From JAJPJX01 sp964568355 (lineage in GTDB: Bacteria; Acidobacteriota; Terriglobia; Bryobacterales; Bryobacteraceae): 8,325 bases of DNA. The stretch spans positions 1-8,325 of the forward strand of contig CAZMRK010000227.1 in assembly GCA_964568355.1 (NCBI GenBank). Reading direction: 5' to 3'. Every line of letters starts with the position of its first letter. The stretch's first letter is position 1. Positions 1 to 5,679 of this stretch are shown in pieces. The notes below the pieces were generated by a model. It was given only the letters and a program-made list of their open reading frames with translations. It did not search any database and was not told the DNA's origin. A program made the translations under genes and the position numbers.

Positions 1-302
1 GCCTTGACATAAGGCACTCCGAGCGCTTGCCGAAGTTCCTTCTCCAGCGCCGGGATCTCCGCGTACCAGGCGTTGCTGTCCAGCAGATCCGCCAGTGCCG
101 CCTTTTCTTCTGCTCCGTAACGGGGCCACTTCACTACGGCCGCGATCTTTTCTTGCGGAAAGGTCACGGCTTTCGGCCCTCCTGCTGCGGCGAGTGTTTC
201 CCGAGCAGAGGCGCCGAGAGCGGCCGCTCCGGTAAGCGTGGCTGCCGCGCCGGCTCGTACGAAGTGGCGTCGAGTCTGGCTTGCCGTTTTGATTGGTTGC
301 AT
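1..302 (-). CDS. Tat-tagged DegT/DnrJ/EryC1/StrS-like aminotransferase, N-terminal part
   Basis: Partial gene: its N-terminus (about 100 residues) is in the window and the rest runs off the left edge. The start is ATG at 302-300, preceded by GGGAGG (311-316) at 8-nt spacing. A twin-arginine signal is clear: T10-R11-R12-H-F14-V-R-A-G, then an Ala/Gly/Leu-rich stretch to about residue 40. Residues 59-100 (W-P-R-Y-G-A-E-E-K-A-A-L..., then I-P-A-L-E-K-E-L ending L-G-V-P-Y-V-K) resemble the opening of sugar aminotransferases of the DegT/DnrJ/EryC1/StrS family, which use PLP to aminate keto-sugars. The PLP lysine would lie outside the window, so activity cannot be judged. It follows the oxidoreductase gene at 327-1610 by 24 nt, so the two are probably co-transcribed. 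An oxidoreductase that makes a keto-sugar followed by an aminotransferase is a sensible pair, but the substrate is unknown. Confidence 0.72.
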   Translation of the reverse strand, partial: MQPIKTASQTRRHFVRAGAAATLTGAAALGASARETLAAAGGPKAVTFPQEKIAAVVKWPRYGAEEKAALADLLDSNAWYAEIPALEKELRQALGVPYVK

Positions 303-326
303 GATTCCTGCCTCCCTTAAACTTCT

Positions 327-1610
327 CTACACTTTTGGCAGCTCGTAGCCCTTCCGCCGCGGCCGGTTGGCCTGCAGGTCAGCCTCTTTGTCGTCCGGAA
401 ATCGCTCTTTGGCGGGATCCCAGCGCAATTTCCGGTTGAGCCGGCGGGTGATATTGGCCAGGTGCCCCAAGCTCACCGATCGATGACCGATCTCCACATC
501 CGCGTTGGGAGTCTTGCGGGTGGGGATGCAATCCAGCCAGTATTTCATGTGGTATTGCGCCTGCCACAGCGCCCGTTTATCGTGCCACTTATCGATCTCT
601 TCTTGCGGCGGAAGATCCAGCTTTATTCCCGGCGCATCGATCTTGAAATTGTTCCGCCAGATATCGATGCTGCCCTTCTCTCCGACGAAACGCGCGCCGC
701 CCATCAGGTCGCCGCCCGGCGGAAGATCCAGATGGACCGTCACACCATTGGCATAGCGGAAAGCGATAGCGCCCTCCGGCCCGCCTTCGAGCGGCCAAAG
801 CTCAACCGGTCCCGTGCCGTCCATGCCGAGCGCCCATTGAATCTGGTCCAGGCCGTGCGCTCCCCAATTGGTCATCTCGCCGCCGGAATAGTCTACCCAT
901 CCCATCCAGCCGAATTGCAGCTTTTTGTTGTAGGCGCGCATCGGAGCCTGGCCCAGCCAGACGTCCCAATCGAGCTTTGGGGGGACCGGATCATCGGGCA
1001 ATTGCGGAATCGGTTTGGACGAGGGATAGTTCACGCCATGCACCAGTTTCAACTCTCCCAGGCCGCCTTTTCGCACCAGTGCGCAGGACTCCTGGTTCAT
1101 CTCCATGGAGCGCTGCTGGCTGCCCACCTGAAAGACCGTCTTGTAGCGCCGCGCCGCCTTGACCAGGACTTTCCCCTCGCCGATATACAAGGTCAGCGGC
1201 TTCTCCGCATACACGTCCTTGCCCGCTTGGCAGGCATGAATGGCGGGTAGCACCCGTCCGTGATCGTGGGTGGCCACGATCACCGCGTCAATATCGCGGC
1301 GGTCCAGCAGCTTGCGATAGTCCTGGTACAAGTCCCACTTGGCATTGCGCTTGGCGGCAGCGTCTTCGCAGCGCTGCAAAAAGCAATCAGCGGCCGCCAC
1401 GATCCTCCCCGGCTCCGGCAGTTGATCAATCAGGAGATTGCCTCGATTGCCCACGCCGATAATGCCGACCTGTATGCGGTCGTTCGCCCCGGGTTTGCCC
1501 GGCCTTCCCAGCACGTGGGAAGGAACGATGAGCGGGAACGCGCCCGCTGCCGCCGCAAGCGAAGTTCCTCGCAGGAACTGCCGGCGAGATACATTCTGGT
1601 CTGCACGCAT
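327..1610 (-). CDS. Tat-exported Gfo/Idh/MocA family oxidoreductase
   Basis: 427-residue NAD(P)-dependent oxidoreductase of the glucose-fructose oxidoreductase/inositol dehydrogenase/MocA family, predicted to act outside the cytoplasm. A twin-arginine motif S8-R9-R10-Q-F12-L-R opens the protein, followed by an Ala-rich hydrophobic stretch to about residue 35. The Rossmann fold begins at residue 46, with G49-I-I-G52-V-G54-N-R-G57 as dinucleotide loop and an acidic D75 after the second strand. The family lysine motif is E136-K137-P138. The C-terminal domain has D-W-D-V-W-L-G (214-220) and G-G-E-M-T-N-W-G-A-H (243-252), where H252 is a plausible active-site residue. Family members oxidise or epimerise sugars and cyclitols, and some Tat-tagged relatives (GH109) are NAD-dependent glycosidases, so the reaction is open. 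A weak AGGA precedes the ATG at 1610. Its stop lies 24 nt before the aminotransferase-like gene, suggesting an operon. Confidence 0.93.
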   Translation of the reverse strand: MRADQNVSRRQFLRGTSLAAAAGAFPLIVPSHVLGRPGKPGANDRIQVGIIGVGNRGNLLIDQLPEPGRIVAAADCFLQRCEDAAAKRNAKWDLYQDYRKLLDRRDIDAVIVATHDHGRVLPAIHACQAGKDVYAEKPLTLYIGEGKVLVKAARRYKTVFQVGSQQRSMEMNQESCALVRKGGLGELKLVHGVNYPSSKPIPQLPDDPVPPKLDWDVWLGQAPMRAYNKKLQFGWMGWVDYSGGEMTNWGAHGLDQIQWALGMDGTGPVELWPLEGGPEGAIAFRYANGVTVHLDLPPGGDLMGGARFVGEKGSIDIWRNNFKIDAPGIKLDLPPQEEIDKWHDKRALWQAQYHMKYWLDCIPTRKTPNADVEIGHRSVSLGHLANITRRLNRKLRWDPAKERFPDDKEADLQANRPRRKGYELPKV

Positions 1611-1707
1611 ATTGCGTCTTCCTGGCCCGGCCGTCAGGTCGAGCCGCTTCTCTTTGTAGCAACATGGCCCTGGATTGTCCAGCCATGGAGGATCTCCGGA
1701 AGGCGGA

Positions 1708-2622
1708 TCACAAGCGGCGGCGCAGCAGCCGTTCGGTCAGCGATTCGTGCTCCGGAGCGAACTGCTCCGCGGCGGCGCGCAGATAGGGCCGGAATTCGCG
1801 CGTCCAATATCCGACGAAGCCGGTCCGGGCGATATCATCGAGCGCTTCTATGTAGTGGTCCAGAATCGATTCACCTAGCACCTTGCTGGTGCGCCGTGCC
1901 GCAGATCGCGCGGCGCGGGACAGCCAGAGGACGTTGGAGGGAATCTGCGCCAGCGTGGAGACGGCCAGCAGCGACGACATCACGAAGACTGGCCGTCCCT
2001 GCTGCCGGGCCGACTCCTGAAGCTCGCGCCAGACCCGCTCCACGCGGCCCAGCGCAGGCATCTTCTTAGGCGGAATCGTCTTCAACTCCTGCCTGAGCTG
2101 GTGCCATTCCCGCCGCAGGCTGGGCACGTCGACAGGGGGGAGATTAAGAGCGGACGCCAGATGATCGCTGGTTTTCTCCAACCCGTCCAATACCTGCTCC
2201 ATGGTTTCGAAATTGGCGTCCGGCTCCAGGAGTCCTTCTTCCTTCAAGGCGAGCGAGATCTCCTGAATCAACTTTCGGCCGCTGCCCGTAGCATCGGCAA
2301 GCGCTGCCAGTACCCAGATGGGTGAGGCATGAAAAGCGAGGATGCCCAAAAGCTCGATGCCGTGACTGGCAGTGCGCTGCAGCAGAAAGGCTTCGGCCAG
2401 GCAGCCCTCGGAAGGATACACCCCTTCCACCTGGCCGACTTCTTCGATGAGAAAGCGCAGGGCGACCTCCACCATGGTGCGATAGAGCGACGTGCGCCGC
2501 ACGCTGGCGGGAAGCGCTACGTTGCCGATCTCGCGCAACAGCCCTCCGGAAAGGGCGCTGAGCGACCGGATTACTCGCTCAGGCAGCGACAGAATATACT
2601 GATAAGGCGCCCCGGAGGTCAT
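1708..2622 (-). CDS. Conserved-looking protein of unknown function (304 aa)
   Basis: I do not recognise a family. The frame is long and intact and its composition looks coding. The protein appears largely alpha-helical, with two hydrophobic stretches, about 89-109 (from I-E-L-L-G-I-L-A-F to V-L-A-A-L-A) and 211-233 (P-V-F-V-M-S-S-L-L-A-V-S-T-L). These could be buried helices or weak membrane segments. There is no signal peptide. Charged helical regions lie at 118-160 and 166-210, and the C-terminus is basic (L-L-R-R-R-L). It lies between two Tat-tagged oxidoreductases on the same strand, with a 97-nt gap to the one downstream (start 1610). The ATG at 2622 has no good Shine-Dalgarno; a TATACT box lies about 7 nt upstream inside an inverted repeat, which could mean a leaderless transcript. 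A later in-frame ATG (residue 50) is less likely because the first 49 residues look equally structured. Confidence 0.72.
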   Translation of the reverse strand: MTSGAPYQYILSLPERVIRSLSALSGGLLREIGNVALPASVRRTSLYRTMVEVALRFLIEEVGQVEGVYPSEGCLAEAFLLQRTASHGIELLGILAFHASPIWVLAALADATGSGRKLIQEISLALKEEGLLEPDANFETMEQVLDGLEKTSDHLASALNLPPVDVPSLRREWHQLRQELKTIPPKKMPALGRVERVWRELQESARQQGRPVFVMSSLLAVSTLAQIPSNVLWLSRAARSAARRTSKVLGESILDHYIEALDDIARTGFVGYWTREFRPYLRAAAEQFAPEHESLTERLLRRRL

Positions 2623-2647
2623 TTCCGTAGTATACGCAGCTACGGAA
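2623..2647 (-). promoter_or_regulatory. Inverted repeat overlapping a -10-like box at a start codon
   Basis: Perfect 8-bp arms TTCCGTAG (2623-2630) and CTACGGAA (2640-2647) enclose a 9-nt spacer. The repeat abuts the ATG at 2622 of the 304-aa gene. On the minus strand it contains TATACT (2634-2629), one mismatch from a TATAAT -10 box and placed so that transcription could begin at or next to the start codon. No good -35 is visible. It could be an operator covering the promoter, or an RNA hairpin masking the start if transcription begins further upstream. The inverted repeat is directly visible; its function is inferred. Confidence 0.5.
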
Positions 2648-2690
2648 GGCGGGGTTCACGATCACAGCCCGGGTTCGCTTACCGAGCCAC

Positions 2691-2756
2691 GCGCTGGCGC
2701 GCACCGTTCTGTTCCACCACTGAACCCCGACGGTAAAGGAGCGGACTTCCCGATCA
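2691..2756 (+). repeat. Dispersed repeat, copy A
   Basis: Lies in the 176-nt gap between the 304-aa gene and the oxidoreductase gene ending at 2799. It starts with gcgctggcgc, continues with gttccaccactgaacccc (2711-2728) and ends with gacggtaaaggagcggactt (2729-2748) and a few bases more. It aligns to copy C (4577-4635) over its right-hand 46 nt with about 36 identities, in the same orientation. Probably a member of a multi-copy intergenic repeat family of the host genome. Confidence 0.6.
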
Positions 2757-2798
2757 GAGCATTCGTGGTTTCCAGGCTATCGCCCCACCTGCCACTCT

Positions 2799-4301
2799 TC
2801 ACGTAAGCGACCAGCCCTTGCGGAAAGAGGGCCGGATGTACTTGTTGGCCTGCGCGTTGTTGGTAAACCGCATCTTCGCGGCATCCCATTCCAGCTTGCC
2901 GTCCACACGCAGCGCGATCACGCCCAGCAGCATCCATTCCACAAAAGGAGAGGCTACGTTGAAGTTGGAGCATGCCGGATCGCCGCCCTTGCAGGCGCGA
3001 ATCCAATCCCGGTAGTGTCCGGGCGAACGCGTTAGTATCGGCTCGGGAAAATGGTAGTCGCGCATTTTTTCGACCGGCAACAGGCGTGTCTGCTCGCCAT
3101 ATGTCCCCGTGGTGAGGATGCCCTTGTCGCCGATGAACACGCTCCCGTCCGGAGTGGGCACGCGGGCGTTGGGATCCTGCCGCGTGGCTTCGAACGTCTC
3201 CCAATCGAAGACCCGCCCGACATAGCCGCTGGAACGCGGGCGCGGATGTGCCGCCCCCGAGTCGCGCGGCCGCGGACGATACGGCAGATCGCCCAGCAAC
3301 TCGTCCTTGGGCACTCCTTCAATCTTCGGGGATTCTTTCAAACCGTCATACCAGAACAGCTTCAGCGCCGGCATCGATCCGCGGGCAGGGAAATCAAAGC
3401 GGATCACCGACTTCGTGGGGAACATGAACTCGCTGGCGCCTTCCTTGTTGGTGCATTCGACGCTGGTAGGCGCTCCCAACTGCAAAGCCAGGTTAGGGGC
3501 TCCCAGGATATGGCAGGCCATATCTCCCAGAGCGCCGCAGCCGAAATCGTAGAAACCGCGCCAGTTAAATGGCTGGTAGAAGTTTCCCCACTTGGTGGGA
3601 TAGCCCTTTCCGCCGGACGTGTAGGGGCGTTCCTCGGCCGTGCCCAGCCACAGGTCCCAATCGAGGGTTTCCGGAACCTGGTCGGGAGGCGGAATCTCAG
3701 TCAAACCTTGAGGCCAAATGGGCCGGTCGGTCCAGGCATGAACCTCCGTCACATTGCCGATCTCGCCTGACCAGACGATCTCGGCCGCCTGCCGGGTGCC
3801 TTCGTTGGAATAGCCCTGGTTGCCCATCTGCGTGGCAACCTTGTACTTGTTGGCGGCCTCCATCAGTTGGCGGGCTTCCCAAATGGTGCGCGTCAGCGGT
3901 TTTTGCACATAGACGTGCTTGCCGCGTTCCATGCACCACATCGCGGCGGTTGCATGCATGAAGTCCGGAACGGTGACGATCACGGCGTCGATGCCCTTAC
4001 CCTCTTTGTCGAGCATCTTCCGGAAGTCTTTGTACTTAGGGACCTTCTCGTATTCCTTGAACTTGCGGGCGGCTTGTTTTTCGTCAACGTCGCACAGCGC
4101 TACGATGTTCTCGTGGGAACAGCCGTCAATATCGCTCGACGCCTTTCCACCCGCGCCGATTGCGGCAATATTGAGCTTTTCATTGGGGGACTTGTACCCC
4201 AACGTCCGCAGCGATGGCGAGCTGCCGAACCCTGCCGGGGGAACCGCGCCAGCCAGCAGCGTACCGAAAAAGAAATGTCGTCTGGTGGTTTCGTAAGCCA
4301 C
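2799..4301 (-). CDS. Tat-exported Gfo/Idh/MocA oxidoreductase, bacterial C-terminal type
   Basis: 500-residue NAD(P)-dependent oxidoreductase predicted to be exported folded. I place the start at GTG (4301-4299) because AGGAGGT (4313-4307) sits 5 nt upstream and it yields a clean Tat signal, T6-R7-R8-H-F10-F-F-G, with a hydrophobic stretch to about residue 26. The frame stays open for 106 more codons upstream, but that part crosses dispersed repeats and looks non-coding. The Rossmann loop is A46-A-I-G49-A-G51-G52-K; C70-D71-V72-D73 follows the second strand. The usual E-K-P motif reads Q133-K134-P135, keeping the lysine. The C-terminal domain, like that of many planctomycete and acidobacterial members, has L-D-W-D-L-W-L-G (213-220), N-W-R-G-F-Y-D-F-G-C-G (246-256) and G-D-M-A-C-H264. 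Substrate unknown. It is longer than and clearly distinct from the other copy at 327-1610, so not a recent duplicate. Confidence 0.93.
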   Translation of the reverse strand: MAYETTRRHFFFGTLLAGAVPPAGFGSSPSLRTLGYKSPNEKLNIAAIGAGGKASSDIDGCSHENIVALCDVDEKQAARKFKEYEKVPKYKDFRKMLDKEGKGIDAVIVTVPDFMHATAAMWCMERGKHVYVQKPLTRTIWEARQLMEAANKYKVATQMGNQGYSNEGTRQAAEIVWSGEIGNVTEVHAWTDRPIWPQGLTEIPPPDQVPETLDWDLWLGTAEERPYTSGGKGYPTKWGNFYQPFNWRGFYDFGCGALGDMACHILGAPNLALQLGAPTSVECTNKEGASEFMFPTKSVIRFDFPARGSMPALKLFWYDGLKESPKIEGVPKDELLGDLPYRPRPRDSGAAHPRPRSSGYVGRVFDWETFEATRQDPNARVPTPDGSVFIGDKGILTTGTYGEQTRLLPVEKMRDYHFPEPILTRSPGHYRDWIRACKGGDPACSNFNVASPFVEWMLLGVIALRVDGKLEWDAAKMRFTNNAQANKYIRPSFRKGWSLT

Positions 4302-4306
4302 GGCAG

Positions 4307-4313
4307 ACCTCCT
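4307..4313 (-). promoter_or_regulatory. Strong Shine-Dalgarno fixing a GTG start
   Basis: AGGAGGT on the minus strand, followed by CTGCC and then GTG (4301-4299). It decides the start of the oxidoreductase, since the only ATG-initiated alternative is 106 codons upstream within repeat DNA and would bury the Tat signal internally. Confidence 0.85.
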
Positions 4314-4488
4314 GCTCCCTATCGTAGTCCATTGACACTTCGGGCAGGGAAACGAGCGGGACTGTTTGCGGCGGGCCGGGAAAAGCGCGGGGTGGCGGGT
4401 CGCCTTTGCTGCATTTTGACGCAAACAGCAAGCCAGCCCTTCGCCGGTGCGCGGCCTGAGAAACGGCCCCGCGTGTTTGCAGACCCCT

Positions 4489-4515
4489 ACCGAGCCGCGA
4501 CCGTAAGGGAGCGGT
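4489..4515 (+). repeat. Dispersed repeat, copy B (short form)
   Basis: Core accgagccgcgaccgtaagg (4489-4508) followed by gagcggt. It matches the core of copy C (4598 onward) at about 20 of 26 positions, in the same orientation, and lies 90 nt from it. Translated on the minus strand it gives P-L-P-Y-G-R-G-S-V, a phrase I associate with spurious proteins predicted from acidobacterial intergenic repeats. Confidence 0.55.
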
Positions 4516-4576
4516 TGCGAACTGCCGTTTTTCCGCATCCTGCCGATGCGACGGCCAGGGTATTCGGTGCGTCCGC

Positions 4577-4635
4577 GCGCCGGCGCACAGTTCCGCCACC
4601 GAACCCCAACCGTAAGCAAGCGGACTTCACCGTCA
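4577..4635 (+). repeat. Dispersed repeat, copy C
   Basis: Begins gcgccggcgc, continues gttccgccaccgaacccc (4590-4607), then aaccgtaagcaagcggactt (4608-4627) and ends just before the udgX stop codon at 4641. It is the closest match to copy A in this window. Together A and C bracket the oxidoreductase gene as imperfect direct repeats about 1.88 kb apart. Confidence 0.6.
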
Positions 4636-4640
4636 CGGTA

Positions 4641-5312
4641 CTAGCGTAGGGACCCCCGCGAGGCTGACGCGGAGGGCTCCGGTTGCAGTGCCTCGCGTAC
4701 CTTGCGCAGATCGGCTACCAAGGCGTCATACGCCCGGTGGCGGTCCTCGCTCTCCCGGATTCGCAGGATCGCTGAGGGATGGACCGTGCTGGTCGCCAGC
4801 GGCGCCCAGGCGTGGGGAATCACTTTGCCGCGCTCGCGTGTGAGGCGATAGTCTTTGCCCATCACGGCCAGCGCCGCGGTGGCGCCCAGGCACACAATCG
4901 CCTGAGGCCGAATGTGGCGGACCTCGGCCTCCAGCCAGGGATAGCAGGCGCGTACCTCCGCCGCGCCAGGTTTTTTGTGGAGCCGGCGCTTTCCTCGCTC
5001 TTCAAATTTGAAGTGCTTTACCGCATTCGTGACATAGGTCGAGGCGCGATCGATGCGCGCGTCCTGAAGAGCGCGGTCCAGCAGTCTTCCCGCCGGACCT
5101 ACAAACGGCCGTCCTTGCAGGTCCTCCTCGTTGCCCGGCTGCTCTCCCACCAGGAGAATCCTTGCGCCCGGCAGCCCTTCTCCGAATACCGCCTGAGTGC
5201 CGTGCTCATATAGGCTGCACCCCCGGCATTGCTGCACCGCGAGCTGAAGCAGGGGCAGGGTTGGGCTTTGGGCAATCAACTCAACCGGATCGTGAGCGTG
5301 TGTGTGTGCCAT
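4641..5312 (-). CDS. udgX: UdgX-type uracil-DNA glycosylase / uracil-DNA cross-linking protein
   Basis: 223-residue iron-sulfur uracil-DNA glycosylase superfamily member. The hallmark of UdgX is present: after the active-site motif G56-E57-Q58-P59-G60 and F-V-G-P-A-G (70-75) comes Y-V-T-N-A-V-K-H-F-K-F and then the loop K108-R109-R110-L111-H112, corresponding to the KRRIH loop of Mycobacterium smegmatis UdgX. In that protein the loop histidine bonds covalently to the abasic sugar after uracil removal, leaving the protein attached to DNA; H112 is its counterpart. The H178-P179-S180 motif is the second active-site motif. Cysteines C29, C32, C123 and C141 are candidates for the 4Fe-4S ligands. 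The N-terminus is His-rich (M-A-H-T-H-A-H). No clear Shine-Dalgarno precedes the ATG at 5312, so the start is slightly uncertain. A near-perfect 18-bp palindrome lies 35 nt upstream and may be an operator. Confidence 0.92.
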   Translation of the reverse strand: MAHTHAHDPVELIAQSPTLPLLQLAVQQCRGCSLYEHGTQAVFGEGLPGARILLVGEQPGNEEDLQGRPFVGPAGRLLDRALQDARIDRASTYVTNAVKHFKFEERGKRRLHKKPGAAEVRACYPWLEAEVRHIRPQAIVCLGATAALAVMGKDYRLTRERGKVIPHAWAPLATSTVHPSAILRIRESEDRHRAYDALVADLRKVREALQPEPSASASRGSLR

Positions 5313-5347
5313 GGCGCTCTATCGGAGCGGCGTGGTCACCGTGGTTT

Positions 5348-5365
5348 GGCGTGATGGATCACGCC
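5348..5365. promoter_or_regulatory. 18-bp palindrome upstream of udgX, candidate operator
   Basis: GGCGTGAT-GG-ATCACGCC: two perfect 8-bp arms around a 2-nt centre, 35 nt from the udgX start codon. The tiny centre favours a protein-binding dyad, though a 7-bp hairpin with a TGGA loop is possible. It does not match the LexA boxes I know. Role as an operator is inferred from symmetry and position. Confidence 0.45.
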
Positions 5366-5478
5366 CGCGACCTGCAAAATGTCGACAATGAAACATCGTA
5401 CATGGACCGGCCATATGGCCCCGCGGCCGTCTAATCTTAGAATCAAAGCAGAGCGATGCGGCCACAGGTATTCGCCGT

Positions 5479-5598
5479 TCATCCGATATCGATCTTTCGG
5501 GGTCCACGGCGCCTGCGCCGCTGCCAGAGATAACCAACCGCCAGAACGAAGGCGAGAAGGAGTAAACCACCGAACCACCAACCAAGTGTCTCTCTCAT
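5479..5598 (-). CDS. Possible 39-aa single-pass membrane protein
   Basis: A short ATG-to-TGA frame encoding M-R-E-T-L-G-W-W, then a hydrophobic segment of about 17 residues (F9-G-G-L-L-L-L-A-F-V-L-A-V-G-Y-L-W25), then a strongly basic tail with five consecutive arginines (R27-R31) and G-P-R-K-I-D-I-G. One membrane helix with positive charges on one side is what a genuine small membrane protein would show, with the C-terminus inside. Against it: no Shine-Dalgarno is visible upstream of 5598, no family is recognised, and a region this short can be open by chance. It lies divergent from the DUF3175 gene and on the udgX strand, 166 nt upstream of udgX. Confidence 0.35.
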   Translation of the reverse strand: MRETLGWWFGGLLLLAFVLAVGYLWQRRRRRGPRKIDIG

Positions 5599-5617
5599 AT
5601 GCAGTGCGCGTAAGCAA

Positions 5618-5635
5618 GGATGAACCGGATCATCC
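5618..5635. promoter_or_regulatory. Small inverted repeat upstream of the DUF3175 gene
   Basis: GGATGA (5618-5623) and TCATCC (5630-5635) with a 6-nt spacer, 44 nt upstream of the ATG at 5680. It could be an operator or a leader hairpin. With 6-bp arms, chance is a real possibility. Confidence 0.25.
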
Positions 5636-5668
5636 CGCCACGACACTGCGTGTTGCACGCCAATTACC

Positions 5669-5674
5669 AGGAGG
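5669..5674 (+). promoter_or_regulatory. Shine-Dalgarno fixing the DUF3175 start
   Basis: AGGAGG followed 5 nt later by ATG at 5680. It rules out the in-frame ATG at 5620, which would add 20 residues that do not belong to the family. Confidence 0.85.
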
Positions 5675-5679
5675 AATCG

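Larger units (their letters stand above)
4302..4640. other. 339-nt intergenic spacer with dispersed repeats
   Basis: Spacer between udgX (stop at 4641) and the downstream oxidoreductase (start 4301), both on the minus strand. An open frame runs through it by chance, but its translation is low-complexity and Arg/Pro-rich, containing the phrase P-L-P-Y-G-R-G-S-V that comes from repeat copy B. It holds the oxidoreductase Shine-Dalgarno at its left end and repeat copies B and C. I see no convincing promoter or RNA gene. Confidence 0.6.
5313..5679. other. 367-nt divergent region between udgX and the DUF3175 gene
   Basis: Separates leftward udgX from the rightward DUF3175 gene, so it should hold both promoters, but I cannot point to a good -35/-10 pair on either strand. 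It contains the 18-bp palindrome at 5348-5365, a possible 39-aa membrane ORF on the minus strand (5479-5598), and an inverted repeat GGATGA-ACCGGA-TCATCC at 5618-5635. The longer open frames crossing it look random. Confidence 0.5.

Noticed and set aside
27..320. A 97-codon plus-strand frame at the left edge
   Set aside because: It is the antisense of the Tat-tagged aminotransferase N-terminus, which has a strong ribosome site and a clear signal motif.
462..1250. A 262-codon plus-strand open frame opposite the oxidoreductase
   Set aside because: It is fully antisense to the well-supported Gfo/Idh/MocA gene, has no Shine-Dalgarno or family motif, and long antisense frames are common in GC-rich DNA.
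1260..2069. A 269-codon plus-strand open frame
   Set aside because: It spans the gap and antisense of two real genes; the translation is Arg/Pro/Ala-rich and lacks any recognisable domain.
1708..2622. Possible assignment of the 304-aa protein to EcsC-like or other helical membrane-associated families
   Set aside because: I saw only general helical and hydrophobic character, with no diagnostic motif, so naming a family would be a guess.
3051..3770. A 239-codon plus-strand open frame
   Set aside because: It is antisense to the second oxidoreductase, whose cofactor and C-terminal motifs are intact on the minus strand.
4302..4640. A possible insertion-sequence remnant in the repeat-rich spacer
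   Set aside because: No transposase fragment, terminal inverted repeats or target duplication is visible; the repeats look like short intergenic elements.
3867..4649. A 260-codon plus-strand open frame crossing the repeat spacer
   Set aside because: Half is antisense to the oxidoreductase and the rest is translated repeat; no ribosome site at its ATG.
5336..5617. A 93-codon minus-strand frame between udgX and the DUF3175 gene
   Set aside because: It has no ribosome site or domain pattern, and competes with the 39-aa frame that has a better membrane-protein profile.
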